A DNA stretch of 58,480 nt, taken from NCBI GenBank assembly GCA_900539655.1, contig UQCR01000031.1, positions 1 through 58,480 on the forward strand. Reading direction: 5' to 3'. Of the stretch, positions 49,216 through 58,471 are shown piece by piece. The notes beneath the pieces are model-generated. The model was not told the origin of the DNA, did no database searches, and saw nothing but the letters and a program-made list of their open reading frames with translations. The first letter of the stretch is position 1, and the number at the start of each line of letters is the position of its first letter. This stretch comes from an uncultured Robinsoniella sp. (GTDB taxonomy: Bacteria; Bacillota; Clostridia; Lachnospirales; Lachnospiraceae). The position numbers and the translations under genes were made by a program.

Positions 49216-50907
49216 CTAATCCATATGTGCATTATCAGTCGCTCTGGATGCCGTTCCGGTGAGGATATCCTCCTTCTTTTCCAATTTAAAATAATAATTA
49301 AAAATATCCTGGGCTACCCCCACTGCATTTCCGGATGCAAATCCATGAGCAATGCGGACAGCGACTGCAATTTCCGGTTTTTCCGCCGGAGCATAGCCTA
49401 CAAACAGACCATGGGTGGGCCTGCTGGTGGTTTCTTCTGCGGTTCCGGTCTTTCCCGCAATCTTTATACCCAATTTGCTTAACATTGCATTACTGCCGGC
49501 TGCTTCTTCCATTCCGGAGTGAACGTCGTCCCATACTTCTCCTGGAAGTTCGATCTGATTCCTCAATTTTCCAGGTTTTTCTTCGGTTACGTGGCCGTCC
49601 TTATCCATCACTTTATCAATCAGGGTAAGGTCATAACAGCTGCCTCCATTTGCCAGCGTATTTACATAGCGGGCTAACTGTACCGTAGCATAGTTATGGG
49701 TACCCTGCCCAATTGCGGAAGGGATGGCAAATTTGTCCGTAATATGTGGTTCCGATTCCGGAAGCTGGACTCCCGATTTCTGGTCTAAACCGAACATTTT
49801 GGTATAGGACGTAAGCCGCTTCAGGGATTGTTCCTCGGAAAAATCACCGTTTCCGTCCAGACCCATACGATAGGATATCTCACACAAATAGTCATTGCAG
49901 GAATTCTTTATAGCACTTGCAACTGATGGGACATCCCCATGCCCTGACAGATTCCAGCAGTGCAGTGGCGGCTCCACTTTATCAAATACGCCGTCACAAA
50001 ATACATCCGTGCCAGACCAGATTACTTCTTCCATTAAACCAGCTATTGCAGTGACCGGCTTAAAGGTGGATCCCGGAGCCGTAAGCTGCTGAGTTGCCCT
50101 GTTGTAAAAAGGAACTGATTTATCCTCATAAAGCTTTTGATAATAGGCCTCATCCATTTGGTTTGCAAGCCGGTTCACATCATATCCCGGATAGGTAACA
50201 CATGCCAGCACTTCCCCCGTGCCGGGATCTGTGATAACAGCAGAGCCAGAACAGGGATCCAGGGCAAGCCAGGAGGGCTTTATTTCCAGACTGTTAATTT
50301 TATCAATCACAAACTGATAACTTGACATATTCCCCGCTGCTAAACCTTCGTAGGCACCGTCCTCTTTTGAAAGTACCTTCTGTTCATAGAGCAGCAGGCA
50401 GATCTCCCGTGGCGTGATCTCATCCTGCTGCAGCATATACCAGCAAAGCCGTTTTAGAAACCCCTCATCTGCTGCGAGTTTCCTGTTGATTGTCTGGCTC
50501 AGCAATTCTAAGGTCTGTTCAGAATCTATATAATTTTCTTTTGAAGGAATTTGCGACATATCAATCCATCCTTCTGCAACTGCCTCTGTAAGGAAAGCTT
50601 TCAGGCTGATATCTCCATTGGTTTTCCAGGACTGGTATGCCGCATTTTCTTTATCTATCTTCCCGGAATCCAGTAACCCCGTTTCCTCAATAAGCAGCGT
50701 GTCCACAATATAATCCTGATACTCCTGCATTTCTTTATCCAGATCCTTATATAAGCTCCCATCTCCTTTTAACTCTGTGTTTAATTTCTGCAACACCTGT
50801 TCCAGTTTCTCCTGTAATCTTGCGTAAATTTCCTTTTCAAAAACGGTAGCATCTGCATCTTTAAAATGAGTAATATCTACCACAGAATTATCCAAAATAT
50901 ACATCAT
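49216..50907 (-). pseudogene. Class B PBP, C-terminal (transpeptidase) part of a frameshifted gene
   Basis: A 563-residue frame with the whole transpeptidase domain: SxxK in APGSTFKPV, SxN in IKNSCNDYL, and KTGT in AGKTGTAEE, all intact. It lacks the membrane anchor and pedestal, which are in the overlapping upstream frame. The first ATG has no ribosome site, and residues before about 6 do not look like a natural N-terminus. The two frames join at about 50890: homologues usually have about three residues between the YF and the DNS-type segments, and a net loss of eight bases (or gain of one) would explain the shift. Translation by re-initiation from the overlapping stop cannot be excluded. 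Sequencing error is also possible. Confidence 0.75.
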
Positions 50908-52108
50908 AGACCGGAATTACCAAATCTGCCGAATCTGTTATTTTGCTGGTATCAAATTCCTTGATATCGGAAATATTAGTTGTCAGAATACCTGCGATCC
51001 GCTGCTCCAGAATCCCATACACCGCTTCTGTCAGGTCTTTGTCTATACTCAGATAAACGTCTTTTCCGGGAATGGGCTCTTTGGGTGTTTTTTCTTTTTG
51101 AACCACCTTTCCCATATTATTGACATATACCGTTTCCAAGCCCTCTATTCCCTGAAGGTACTGCTCCATAGATTGTTCAATCCCGGATTTTCCAACCACT
51201 GCGTCGTTTGTATAGTTTTCATTTTCTTTTTGCAGCTCTTCCAGTTCTGTTTCAGAGATTTTTCCGGTATATCCCAGGATATGGCCAAAAGCATCCCCTC
51301 CCTGATATATCCGGATCTCCTCATCACTGATATCCACTCCCTGCCACTGGGATTTATGTTCCAGAACGTACGACACAGTATCTTCAGATACATCCATTGC
51401 CACTGTAACGGGAATATACCGCTGAAAGGTGTTAAGGGACAGCATATACCGGATATTTAAAATCTCCAGAGCGTCTTTTTTACTGAGTTGTCCGGGTAAT
51501 CCGTTGCTTTCCAGTTCTTCTTTCGTATATGCCTTACCATTCTTTTCGTATAAAGCAAAACGTTCTTCTCCGGCTAAATATGCCATAATCTCATCCGCAC
51601 TGGCTGTTGATTCCTTCTCCGTCATATCTTCAATATAAGCCCTGCCAAATACATCAGCCCGAAACCGGTCAAGAGATACCCCCTCTTTATTAAATACATA
51701 TTCCCCATTTTCATCTAACACGATGGATAGAGCCGTGGTCAACGTCTCTTTCTGCCTATGTACCAGCTGGATTACCTGGTATGCTGTCCCATTCAGAGAC
51801 AACTGTTTTTCCCGCTCAGACTGATAAGACCCATTATCCTCCATGGTAATCCCATATGACATTTTATTCCCTGCAAGCAGCTCTCCATTCCGGTCATAGA
51901 TATTCCCCCGGGTACTTTTTTGCACCCTGGTTTTCTTAATCTTCATAACAAAATTATTCCGATAGTTCTCCCCTTCCAAAATTTGCAGCTGGTAAAGCCG
52001 ATAAAATAAAACCATACACATTCCTATAAAAACAGCTATTAAAATCCTTCCTCTGGAAACGGGAGTTTGTGTTTCCTGTGACTTCATAGACTTCCTATTT
52101 CTGATCAT
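50888..52108 (-). pseudogene. Class B PBP, N-terminal part of a frameshifted gene
   Basis: A 406-residue frame that contains a membrane anchor (about 21-40), the PBP dimerisation/pedestal start STRGNIYDRNGELLAGN (near residue 65), and VVGKSGIEQSMEQYLQGIEG followed by VYLSIDKDL, the usual entry to the transpeptidase domain. It stops at IPVYDVYFG, exactly where related proteins run on. The remainder is in another frame. The whole would be about 970 residues, long for this family because of an inserted helical region. Upstream is a promoter with two BlaI/MecI-type operators, so this was, or is, a beta-lactam-inducible PBP by inference. Confidence 0.75.
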
Positions 52109-52146
52109 ATAAATTCCTCACTTTTCTTACTACTTGAATTTCATTT

Positions 52147-52160
52147 ATTACAGATGTAAT
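52147..52160. promoter_or_regulatory. BlaI/MecI-type operator, distal
   Basis: ATTACA-GA-TGTAAT, the TACA-N2-TGTA dyad bound by BlaI/MecI repressors, just downstream of the PBP -10 box. Its centre is 23 bp from that of the second site. Confidence 0.75.
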
Positions 52161-52167
52161 ACTTTAT

Positions 52168-52196
52168 ATATTACAACTGTAAGTTTTAAAAGTCAA
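52168..52196 (-). promoter_or_regulatory. Promoter of the split PBP gene
   Basis: TTGACT (52196-52191), 17-bp spacer, TAATAT (52173-52168) on the minus strand. One operator overlaps the spacer and -10 box, the other lies over the start region. Confidence 0.75.
52170..52183. promoter_or_regulatory. BlaI/MecI-type operator, over the -10 box
   Basis: ATTACA-AC-TGTAAG, second TACA-N2-TGTA dyad, overlapping the -10 box. Two dyads about two helical turns apart match the paired sites of bla/mec control regions. Confidence 0.75.
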
Positions 52197-52219
52197 GTGG
52201 CAGCAAAAGGGAAATACAA

Positions 52220-52283
52220 ACGGGCATGGGCTTAGGCAAATTTGGAATAAATCGTTTTCCAAACTGCCTGGGCCCCTGCCCGT
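52220..52283 (-). terminator. Terminator of the argCJBD operon
   Basis: A long imperfect stem: ACGGGCA, GGGC, AGGCA and TTGG segments on the left pair with CCAA, TGCCT, GGCCC and TGCCCGT on the right. On the minus strand TTTGTATTT follows. It is ten bases after the argD stop. Confidence 0.8.
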
Positions 52284-52292
52284 CATTGCTTT

Positions 52293-53492
52293 CTATACAT
52301 CTGCCAATACCGTCTCAAGTTTCCCTATCATTTCATCCACATGCTCACGCTCAATCACCAGCGGAGGCACCAGTCTCAGCACGTCACTGCCTGCCGATAT
52401 AACAATCAGTCCATTTTCCAGAGATTTCTTCACGATATCTCCCACTGGACGGCCTTTTACTACAAGCCCCTGCATCAGGCCTTTTCCTCTTCTGGCATCC
52501 AAGAAATCATATTTTTCAACCAGCCGGTCTAGACTTTCTTCCAGATATGGTGCGATTTCATTCACATGATCTATGATGTGGTCGTTTTCAAAAATATCAA
52601 ATACTTTTGAAACAGCTGCACAGGCAAATGGATTTCCACCGTAAGTTGTTCCATGATCCCCCGGAACCAGTGAATGTCCGGCAGTTTTTTCATTCAAAAC
52701 AAATGCTCCAACCGGTACTCCGCATCCCAGCGCTTTGGCACAAGTCATAATATCCGGTTTTACGCCAATGTCCTGCCAGGCAAACATCTTGCCGGTCCGT
52801 CCCATGCCGCATTGAATTTCATCCAGAATCAGCAGTATGTCCTTTTCCTCACAGATTGCTTTTATCCCCTCCAGGAAATCTCTTTCTGCCGGATAAATTC
52901 CTCCTTCTCCCTGCACTGTCTCCATTATAATTGCACAGGTTTTATCGGTGATCTGGTTCTTTACACTTTCCAGGTCATTAAAATCAGCAAACTTAACTCC
53001 GCCCATCAGGGGTTTAAAAGCTTCCTGGTAATGAGGGTTTCCGGTTACTGACAGCGCTCCGATGCTTCTTCCGTGGAAGGAATGGTTCATGGCAATGATT
53101 TCATGATCGGTACAGCCGTCTTTCAGATAAGCATATTTTCTGGCTGCTTTAATGGCTCCCTCAATGGCTTCTGTTCCGCTGTTTGTAAAAAACACTTTAT
53201 CCATTCCACTGCATGCAGCAAGTTTTTTTGCTGCTTCTCCCATAGGGATATTGTAGTACAGATTGGAAGTATGGATAATCTTGTCAATCTGGTTCTTTAG
53301 AGCTTCGTCATATCCCGGATAGTGATAACCCAGCGCAAATACTGCAATCCCAGCTGCAAAATCCAGATACTTTTTCCCCTGTGAATCCTGCAGGTATACT
53401 CCGTCTCCTCTTTCGAATACTACCGGGAACCGGTTATAAGTATGTAATATGACCTCTTCTGCTTCTTCCATATAACTATTCATTGTCTTCAT
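52293..53492 (-). CDS. argD: Acetylornithine aminotransferase
   Basis: A 399-residue class III PLP aminotransferase. FTNSGTEAIEGAIKAARKY near residue 95 binds cofactor phosphate, LILDEIQCGMGRTG holds the PLP-ring Asp, and MTCAKALGCGVPVGAF carries the Schiff-base Lys. It forms N-acetylornithine; relatives also act in lysine synthesis. ATG at 53492 is used with AGGAGG twelve bases upstream, a little long; other in-frame ATGs lie at 53483 and 53471. It overlaps argB by 17 bases, and is last in the operon. Confidence 0.94.
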   Translation of the reverse strand: MKTMNSYMEEAEEVILHTYNRFPVVFERGDGVYLQDSQGKKYLDFAAGIAVFALGYHYPGYDEALKNQIDKIIHTSNLYYNIPMGEAAKKLAACSGMDKVFFTNSGTEAIEGAIKAARKYAYLKDGCTDHEIIAMNHSFHGRSIGALSVTGNPHYQEAFKPLMGGVKFADFNDLESVKNQITDKTCAIIMETVQGEGGIYPAERDFLEGIKAICEEKDILLILDEIQCGMGRTGKMFAWQDIGVKPDIMTCAKALGCGVPVGAFVLNEKTAGHSLVPGDHGTTYGGNPFACAAVSKVFDIFENDHIIDHVNEIAPYLEESLDRLVEKYDFLDARRGKGLMQGLVVKGRPVGDIVKKSLENGLIVISAGSDVLRLVPPLVIEREHVDEMIGKLETVLADV

Positions 53493-54378
53493 TGTAATAC
53501 CGTTCCTCCTGATCACCCATGATTGCAGTTCCGATTCCTCTGTTCGTAAAGAACTCTAAGAGCAGGCAGTGTTCAATTCTTCCGTCCAGGATATGGACTC
53601 TGGAAACACCGGCTTTCATGGCATCGATGCAGTTCTGCAGTTTAGGAAGCATTCCGCCGCCAACATTTCCGCTTGCCAGAAATTCTTCCGCCTCGGGAAT
53701 TGACATTTCAGAGATTAACGTGGACTTATCCAGGGGATCACGGTATACCCCTTCTATATCAGTTAAAAATGCAAGCTTTGCAGCTCCTACAGCAGAGGCA
53801 ATGGCACATGCAGCATCATCTGCATTGACGTTATAGGAATGGTATTCATCATCCGATCCAATGGGGCAGATTACGGGCACTACATCATTGTCTAACAGAA
53901 TATTCAGTAACTCCGTATTTACCTTTTTTACTTCCCCAACGTATCCGATGTCCTTTCCTCCGGAAAGCTTTTTGTCAACACGCAAGACGGAACCGTCTTT
54001 TCCACTGATTCCAACAGCTCTGACACCCAGTTTTTCCATCATGGAAACCAGCCCTTTGTTAATCTTATTTAAGACCATCTCTGCCGCTTCCATGGTAGCC
54101 TTGTCTGTTACCCGCAAGCCGTTTACGAAGTTGGTTTCCAGACCGATTTTGTTTACCCATTTCGTAATTTCTTTTCCGCCTCCGTGTACGATAATCGGGC
54201 GAAATCCTACCAGCTTTAGCAGTGCTACGTCACGGATGACATTTTTCTTTAACTGATGATCCACCATGGCGCTTCCGCCGTATTTAACTACAATCGTTTT
54301 CCCGTGAAACCGTTGAATATAAGGTAAAGCTTCTATTAATACACCTGCTTTTTGCAGCCAGTTTTCCATTGTTTCCAT
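53476..54378 (-). CDS. argB: Acetylglutamate kinase
   Basis: A 300-residue amino acid kinase. VVKYGGSAM near residue 27 is the nucleotide loop, VHGGGKEI near 63 binds N-acetylglutamate, and NVNADDAACAIASAVGA near 190 is the late signature. The N-terminal helix before residue 20 matches the arginine-sensitive hexameric type, so feedback inhibition is likely. The ATG at 54378 has AAGGG; the longer frame from 54423 is made by a palindrome-SD element. Confidence 0.95.
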   Translation of the reverse strand: METMENWLQKAGVLIEALPYIQRFHGKTIVVKYGGSAMVDHQLKKNVIRDVALLKLVGFRPIIVHGGGKEITKWVNKIGLETNFVNGLRVTDKATMEAAEMVLNKINKGLVSMMEKLGVRAVGISGKDGSVLRVDKKLSGGKDIGYVGEVKKVNTELLNILLDNDVVPVICPIGSDDEYHSYNVNADDAACAIASAVGAAKLAFLTDIEGVYRDPLDKSTLISEMSIPEAEEFLASGNVGGGMLPKLQNCIDAMKAGVSRVHILDGRIEHCLLLEFFTNRGIGTAIMGDQEERYYNEDNE

Positions 54379-54412
54379 AATGATACCCTTCGCATATAGC
54401 AGAACTTTCTGC
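54379..54412 (-). repeat. Palindrome-plus-SD element, copy 4
   Basis: GCAGAA and TTCTGC arms (54399-54412) with a 2-nt loop, followed on the minus strand by TATATGCGAAGGGTATCATT and the argB start. The palindrome sequence differs from the other copies but the TATGC-AAGGG-start layout is the same. Confidence 0.5.
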
Positions 54413-54433
54413 CATACCGCCACTTATAAACAA

Positions 54434-54484
54434 GCTGAAAGGATAACAGCGTGGCTTCCTTCCATTTTATATTTTTCTTTCAGC
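54434..54484 (-). other. Intercistronic inverted repeat between argJ and argB
   Basis: GCTGAAAG (54434-54441) and CTTTCAGC (54477-54484) are perfect 8-bp arms with a 35-base loop. The T-rich tail is weak, so attenuation or mRNA processing is more likely than full termination. Confidence 0.4.
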
Positions 54485-54497
54485 CTGGTAATCTTTT

Positions 54498-55718
54498 TCA
54501 GGAACGGTAATCCGCATTGATTTTCACATAGTCATAGGTCAGGTCGCATCCCCATGCTGTAGCTGATTCTTCGCCCATCTTAATATCCGCAATTGCCGTT
54601 ACTTCCTGTTTTGACAAAATTTTGGTAGCTTCTTCTTCACTGTAGTCCAAAGCGACTCCATTTTCTATGATCTGCAGCTTACCAGCCTCGCTTTCAAAGA
54701 ATAAATCTACCTTTTCCGGATCAAAGTCTGCTCCGGAATAGCCCATAGCGCAAAGTATACGTCCCCAGTTTGCATCATGCCCGAAAATCGCAGCTTTTGT
54801 AAGACTGGAGGTTATAATAGATTTGCTGAGAGTGACAGCCTGCTCTTTGGACTGTGCTCCTGTTACACGAACTTCAAACAGCGCAGTTGCTCCCTCTCCG
54901 TCCCCTGCAATTTTTTTAGCGAGACAGGTATTTACATAATTAAGAGCCTTTAAAAACAGCATATAGTCTTCATTTTCTTCGGATATGAAGGGATTGCCCG
55001 CCATCCCGTTAGCGAGAAGAAGTACCGTATCGTTTGTAGACGTATCCCCGTCAACGGATACCATATTATAGGTATCTTTAATATCTGCACTCAGCGCTTT
55101 TTGCAGCATCTCTTTGGATATGGCTGCATCTGTTGTCACAAAGCTCAGCATGGTACACATGTTTGGGTGAATCATGCCCGAACCTTTGCACATTCCGCCG
55201 ATTGTCACTGTCTTTCCGCCGATTTCAATGGTTACGGCGGCTTCTTTTTTTACCGTGTCCGTAGTCATAATGGATTCCGCTGCCAATGTACCTGCTTCAG
55301 TTGAATTCAAAAGCAGGGGCACCATTTTTTTAATACCCTCTTTGATTGGCTCCATGGGAAGCTGTTTTCCGATTACACCTGTTGATGCAACCAGAACTGC
55401 TTTGGGATCTATATGCAAAAGTTCTGCAGCCACATCCGCCGTATCCTGGCAGTAACCCATCCCTTCTTCTCCGGTGCAGGCATTTGCCACGCCGCTGTTG
55501 GCGATAACCGCCTGGGCATTTTCATAATTGTAAACCACATCCATATCCCATTTTACAGGTGCTGCTTTTACAATATTGGTTGTAAAAGTACCGGCAGCCA
55601 CACAGGGCACTTGACTGTAAATCATAGCCATATCTTTTTTGTCTTTCTTAATTCCTGCATAAATACCTGCTGCCTGAAACCCTTTTGCAGCAGTAACTCC
55701 TCCATTTATCACCTTCAT
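54498..55718 (-). CDS. argJ: Bifunctional ornithine acetyltransferase / N-acetylglutamate synthase
   Basis: A 406-residue ArgJ, which recycles acetyl from acetylornithine to glutamate. The self-cleavage region reads CKGSGMIHPNMCTMLSF, in which Thr becomes the N-terminal nucleophile of the beta chain; the residue before it is Cys where Ala is commoner. VASTGVIGKQLPM and CAMGYSGADFDP are also typical. No argE is needed with this enzyme, and none is seen. Start has AGGAGGAAG. Second in argCJBD. Confidence 0.95.
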   Translation of the reverse strand: MKVINGGVTAAKGFQAAGIYAGIKKDKKDMAMIYSQVPCVAAGTFTTNIVKAAPVKWDMDVVYNYENAQAVIANSGVANACTGEEGMGYCQDTADVAAELLHIDPKAVLVASTGVIGKQLPMEPIKEGIKKMVPLLLNSTEAGTLAAESIMTTDTVKKEAAVTIEIGGKTVTIGGMCKGSGMIHPNMCTMLSFVTTDAAISKEMLQKALSADIKDTYNMVSVDGDTSTNDTVLLLANGMAGNPFISEENEDYMLFLKALNYVNTCLAKKIAGDGEGATALFEVRVTGAQSKEQAVTLSKSIITSSLTKAAIFGHDANWGRILCAMGYSGADFDPEKVDLFFESEAGKLQIIENGVALDYSEEEATKILSKQEVTAIADIKMGEESATAWGCDLTYDYVKINADYRS

Positions 55719-55751
55719 GATTCTTCCTCCTTATTCTAAAACCGGTTCGTC

Positions 55752-56792
55752 TTACGGGAACATTGGTACCAGCTGTAATCCCATTTCTTCTTCAAATCCA
55801 AAGAGCAGGTTCATATTCTGGACTGCCTGGCCGGCAGCGCCTTTTACCAGATTATCCATAGCACCCATCATAATAATACGGTTCGTTCTTTTATCTATTT
55901 TGAAATTAACATCCACAAAATTACTGCCTTCCACCCATTTTGTCTGAGGGCACACATCTGCATCCAGAACCCGGACGAAACGTTCTTTCTCATAATATTT
56001 ATCATAAACAGCTTTTACTTCCTCATAGCTGACATCTTTCTTAAGAGATGCATATGCCGTTACCAGAATTCCCCGATTCATTGGAACCAGATGAGGCGTA
56101 AAATTAATCCTTAATTCCTCCCCTGCGGCATATCCCAGCTGCTCTTCTATTTCCGGTGTATGTCTGTGGACTGCTACGCCATAGGCTTTGATATTTTCAT
56201 TTACTTCACAATAAAGATTATCCACTTTTGCACCGCGTCCCGCACCGGATGTACCGGATTTGGCATCAATGATAATTGTAGACGGATCAATGATCCCTTC
56301 CTTTAACAAAGGATAAACGGATAAGGTGCTGCAGGTCGGGTAACACCCCGGATTTGCTATCAGTCTCGCCTTTTTAATTTCTTCCCTGTTAATTTCACAT
56401 AATCCATATACTGCTTCTTCAATAAACTGTGGTGTCTTATGAGGAATATTATACCATTCTTCATATGTCTTCACATCTTTAATACGGAAATCTGCACTCA
56501 GGTCGATAACTTTTACTTTAGAAAGTATTTCATCAGTAATGAGGGATGCGCAGAGCCCCTGCGGTGTTGCGGTAAAGATCACATCAACCTGATCCGCCAA
56601 TTCCTGCATATTGTCATCCATACATGTTGCATCTACAATCTGAAACATGTTCTGATATACTTCCCAATACTTCTTATCTATGTAACTTCTGGAACCCAGC
56701 CACGCTATTTCCACTTCCTTATGTCCTAATAATAATCTCACAAGTTCACCGCCGGCATATCCGGTAGCTCCGATAATTCCCGCCTTTATCAT
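55752..56792 (-). CDS. argC: N-acetyl-gamma-glutamyl-phosphate reductase
   Basis: A 346-residue dehydrogenase. IIGATGYAGGELVRLL near residue 7 binds NADPH; the catalytic Cys is in NPGCYPTCST (near 147); the His in VAVHRHTPEI and PHLVPMNRGI complete the substrate site. First gene of the arginine operon, 33 bases before argJ. The promoter and ARG-like boxes are about 160 bases upstream, so a long leader is predicted. Confidence 0.96.
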   Translation of the reverse strand: MIKAGIIGATGYAGGELVRLLLGHKEVEIAWLGSRSYIDKKYWEVYQNMFQIVDATCMDDNMQELADQVDVIFTATPQGLCASLITDEILSKVKVIDLSADFRIKDVKTYEEWYNIPHKTPQFIEEAVYGLCEINREEIKKARLIANPGCYPTCSTLSVYPLLKEGIIDPSTIIIDAKSGTSGAGRGAKVDNLYCEVNENIKAYGVAVHRHTPEIEEQLGYAAGEELRINFTPHLVPMNRGILVTAYASLKKDVSYEEVKAVYDKYYEKERFVRVLDADVCPQTKWVEGSNFVDVNFKIDKRTNRIIMMGAMDNLVKGAAGQAVQNMNLLFGFEEEMGLQLVPMFP

Positions 56793-56940
56793 TTTTCAAA
56801 CTCCTTTTCTGCTTTCTTTTTCATGATATCACTGCTGCTTTCCTATTAATATATAATAAGATTTCAGCGAAGTAAAGTATTTCATATAGATCACTGCTGG
56901 AAATACCCGTTTCTATTTTGTTTCATCAGATTCCTCTAAA

Positions 56941-56987
56941 TGAATAATATGCGCATAATTATACATCCACTATGTATATTATGCAAG
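56941..56987. promoter_or_regulatory. Cluster of ARG-box-like palindromes over the argC promoter
   Basis: Three overlapping AT-rich dyads resemble ArgR boxes: TGAATAATATGCGCA (56941-56955), CGCATAATTATACA (about 56952-56964) and TGTATATTATGCAA (56973-56986). They span the -10 and -35 boxes of argC. The match to the TGAAT/ATTCA-type consensus is partial. The remainder of the gene-free stretch 56793-57247 is AT-rich with no other clear signal. Confidence 0.55.
56958..56986 (-). promoter_or_regulatory. argC promoter
   Basis: TTGCAT (56986-56981), 17-bp spacer, TATAAT (56963-56958) on the minus strand. Confidence 0.75.
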
Positions 56988-57163
56988 TACTTTTTTACGT
57001 TTTTTGGAAAAACTTTCAATTCCCACTTTCTGTTTTCGACACTTCCCGATATCATACGATTCCTTTCCTCCCTATTTATATGCCTTTTTCATCCCATCTG
57101 CTACCTTATGCTTTTTTCCCCGAATCTAGTGAAAATTATTTTGTAATTTATGTAAATTTACTC

Positions 57164-57192
57164 TTGCATAATTATGACAGTTGATGTATAGT
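57164..57192 (+). promoter_or_regulatory. argG promoter with overlapping ARG-like box
   Basis: TTGCAT (57164-57169), 17-bp spacer, TATAGT (57187-57192). The -35 box lies inside TTGCATAATTATGACA (57164-57179), a palindrome of the same kind as those over the argC promoter, which suggests joint arginine repression. Confidence 0.65.
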
Positions 57193-57247
57193 AGTCATTA
57201 GCGAAAAGCAATGAATCTAATACATAAATATTTAGGAGGATACACCT

Positions 57248-58471
57248 ATGAAAGAAAAAGTTATTCTGGCATATTCAGGTGGTCTGGATACGACCGCAAT
57301 CATCCCTTGGTTAAAAGAGCATTTTGATTATGATGTAGTTTGCTGCTGCATCGACTGTGGACAGGGAAATGAATTAGACGGACTGGAAGAGAGAGCTGCA
57401 CTGTCCGGCGCTTCCAAATTATATATTGAGAACATCATTGATGAATTCTGTGACGATTATATCATGCCATGTGTAAAAGCAGGCGCTGTATATGAAAATA
57501 AATATTTACTGGGAACTTCTATGGCACGTCCCGGTATCGCCAAAAGATTAGTGGAAATCGCAAGAAAAGAAGGCGCTACTGCTATCTGCCACGGAGCTAC
57601 CGGAAAAGGAAATGACCAGATCCGTTTTGAACTTGGCATCAAAGCACTTGCTCCTGACTTAAAAATCATCGCTCCATGGAGAATGACTGATATCTGGACC
57701 ATGCAGTCCCGTGAAGATGAAATTGAATACTGCAAAGAGCACGGAATCGATCTTCCGTTTTCTGCAGACAGCAGCTACAGCCGTGACCGTAACTTATGGC
57801 ACATCAGCCATGAAGGCCTGGAATTAGAAGATCCGGCAAACGAGCCAAACTATGATCACTTACTGGTCTTAGGCGTATCTCCTGAAAAAGCTCCTGAAGA
57901 AGGCGAATACGTAACCATGACCTTTGAAAAAGGGACTCCTGTCACTTTAAACGGAGAAAAGATGAAAGTCTCTGAAATCATCACCAAATTAAACGAACTG
58001 GGCGGAAAGCATGGTATCGGCATTGTAGATATCGTTGAAAACCGTGTTGTAGGAATGAAATCCCGCGGCGTATATGAGACACCAGGCGGAACCATCCTTA
58101 TGGAAGCACATGATCAGTTGGAAGAATTAGTACTAGACCGCGCTACTATGGAAACGAAAAAAGATATGGGCAACAAATTTGCTCAGATCGTATACGAAGG
58201 CAAATGGTTTACACCTCTGCGCGAAGCTATCCAGGCATTCGTTGATGTTACACAGGAATATGTAACCGGAGAAGTTAAATTCAAACTTTACAAGGGCAAT
58301 ATCATTAAAGCAGGCACTACTTCACCATACAGCTTGTATAGTGAATCTCTGGCAAGCTTTACTACCGGAGAGTTATATGACCATCATGATGCAGACGGAT
58401 TTATCACACTGTTTGGACTTCCATTAAAAGTACGTGCGATGAAAATGGCTGAAATCGAGAAAAATAAATAA
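57248..58471 (+). CDS. argG: Argininosuccinate synthase
   Basis: A 407-residue ATP-dependent ligase joining citrulline and aspartate. AYSGGLDTTAIIPWL (about residues 9-23) is the ATP-pyrophosphatase loop; CHGATGKGNDQIRFE near 118 and SADSSYSRDRNLWHIS near 178 bind citrulline and aspartate; all are intact. The start has AGGAGGA at good spacing. The stop is eight bases before the window edge's last bases, so the gene is complete. It is divergent from argCJBD; argH and a carbamoyltransferase gene are not in the window but would be needed. Confidence 0.97.
   Translation: MKEKVILAYSGGLDTTAIIPWLKEHFDYDVVCCCIDCGQGNELDGLEERAALSGASKLYIENIIDEFCDDYIMPCVKAGAVYENKYLLGTSMARPGIAKRLVEIARKEGATAICHGATGKGNDQIRFELGIKALAPDLKIIAPWRMTDIWTMQSREDEIEYCKEHGIDLPFSADSSYSRDRNLWHISHEGLELEDPANEPNYDHLLVLGVSPEKAPEEGEYVTMTFEKGTPVTLNGEKMKVSEIITKLNELGGKHGIGIVDIVENRVVGMKSRGVYETPGGTILMEAHDQLEELVLDRATMETKKDMGNKFAQIVYEGKWFTPLREAIQAFVDVTQEYVTGEVKFKLYKGNIIKAGTTSPYSLYSESLASFTTGELYDHHDADGFITLFGLPLKVRAMKMAEIEKNK

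Noticed and set aside
55162..55215. ArgJ thought defective because the cleavage motif has Cys before Thr
   Set aside because: The nucleophilic Thr and the surrounding KGSGM motif are intact; Cys in place of Ala should allow self-cleavage.
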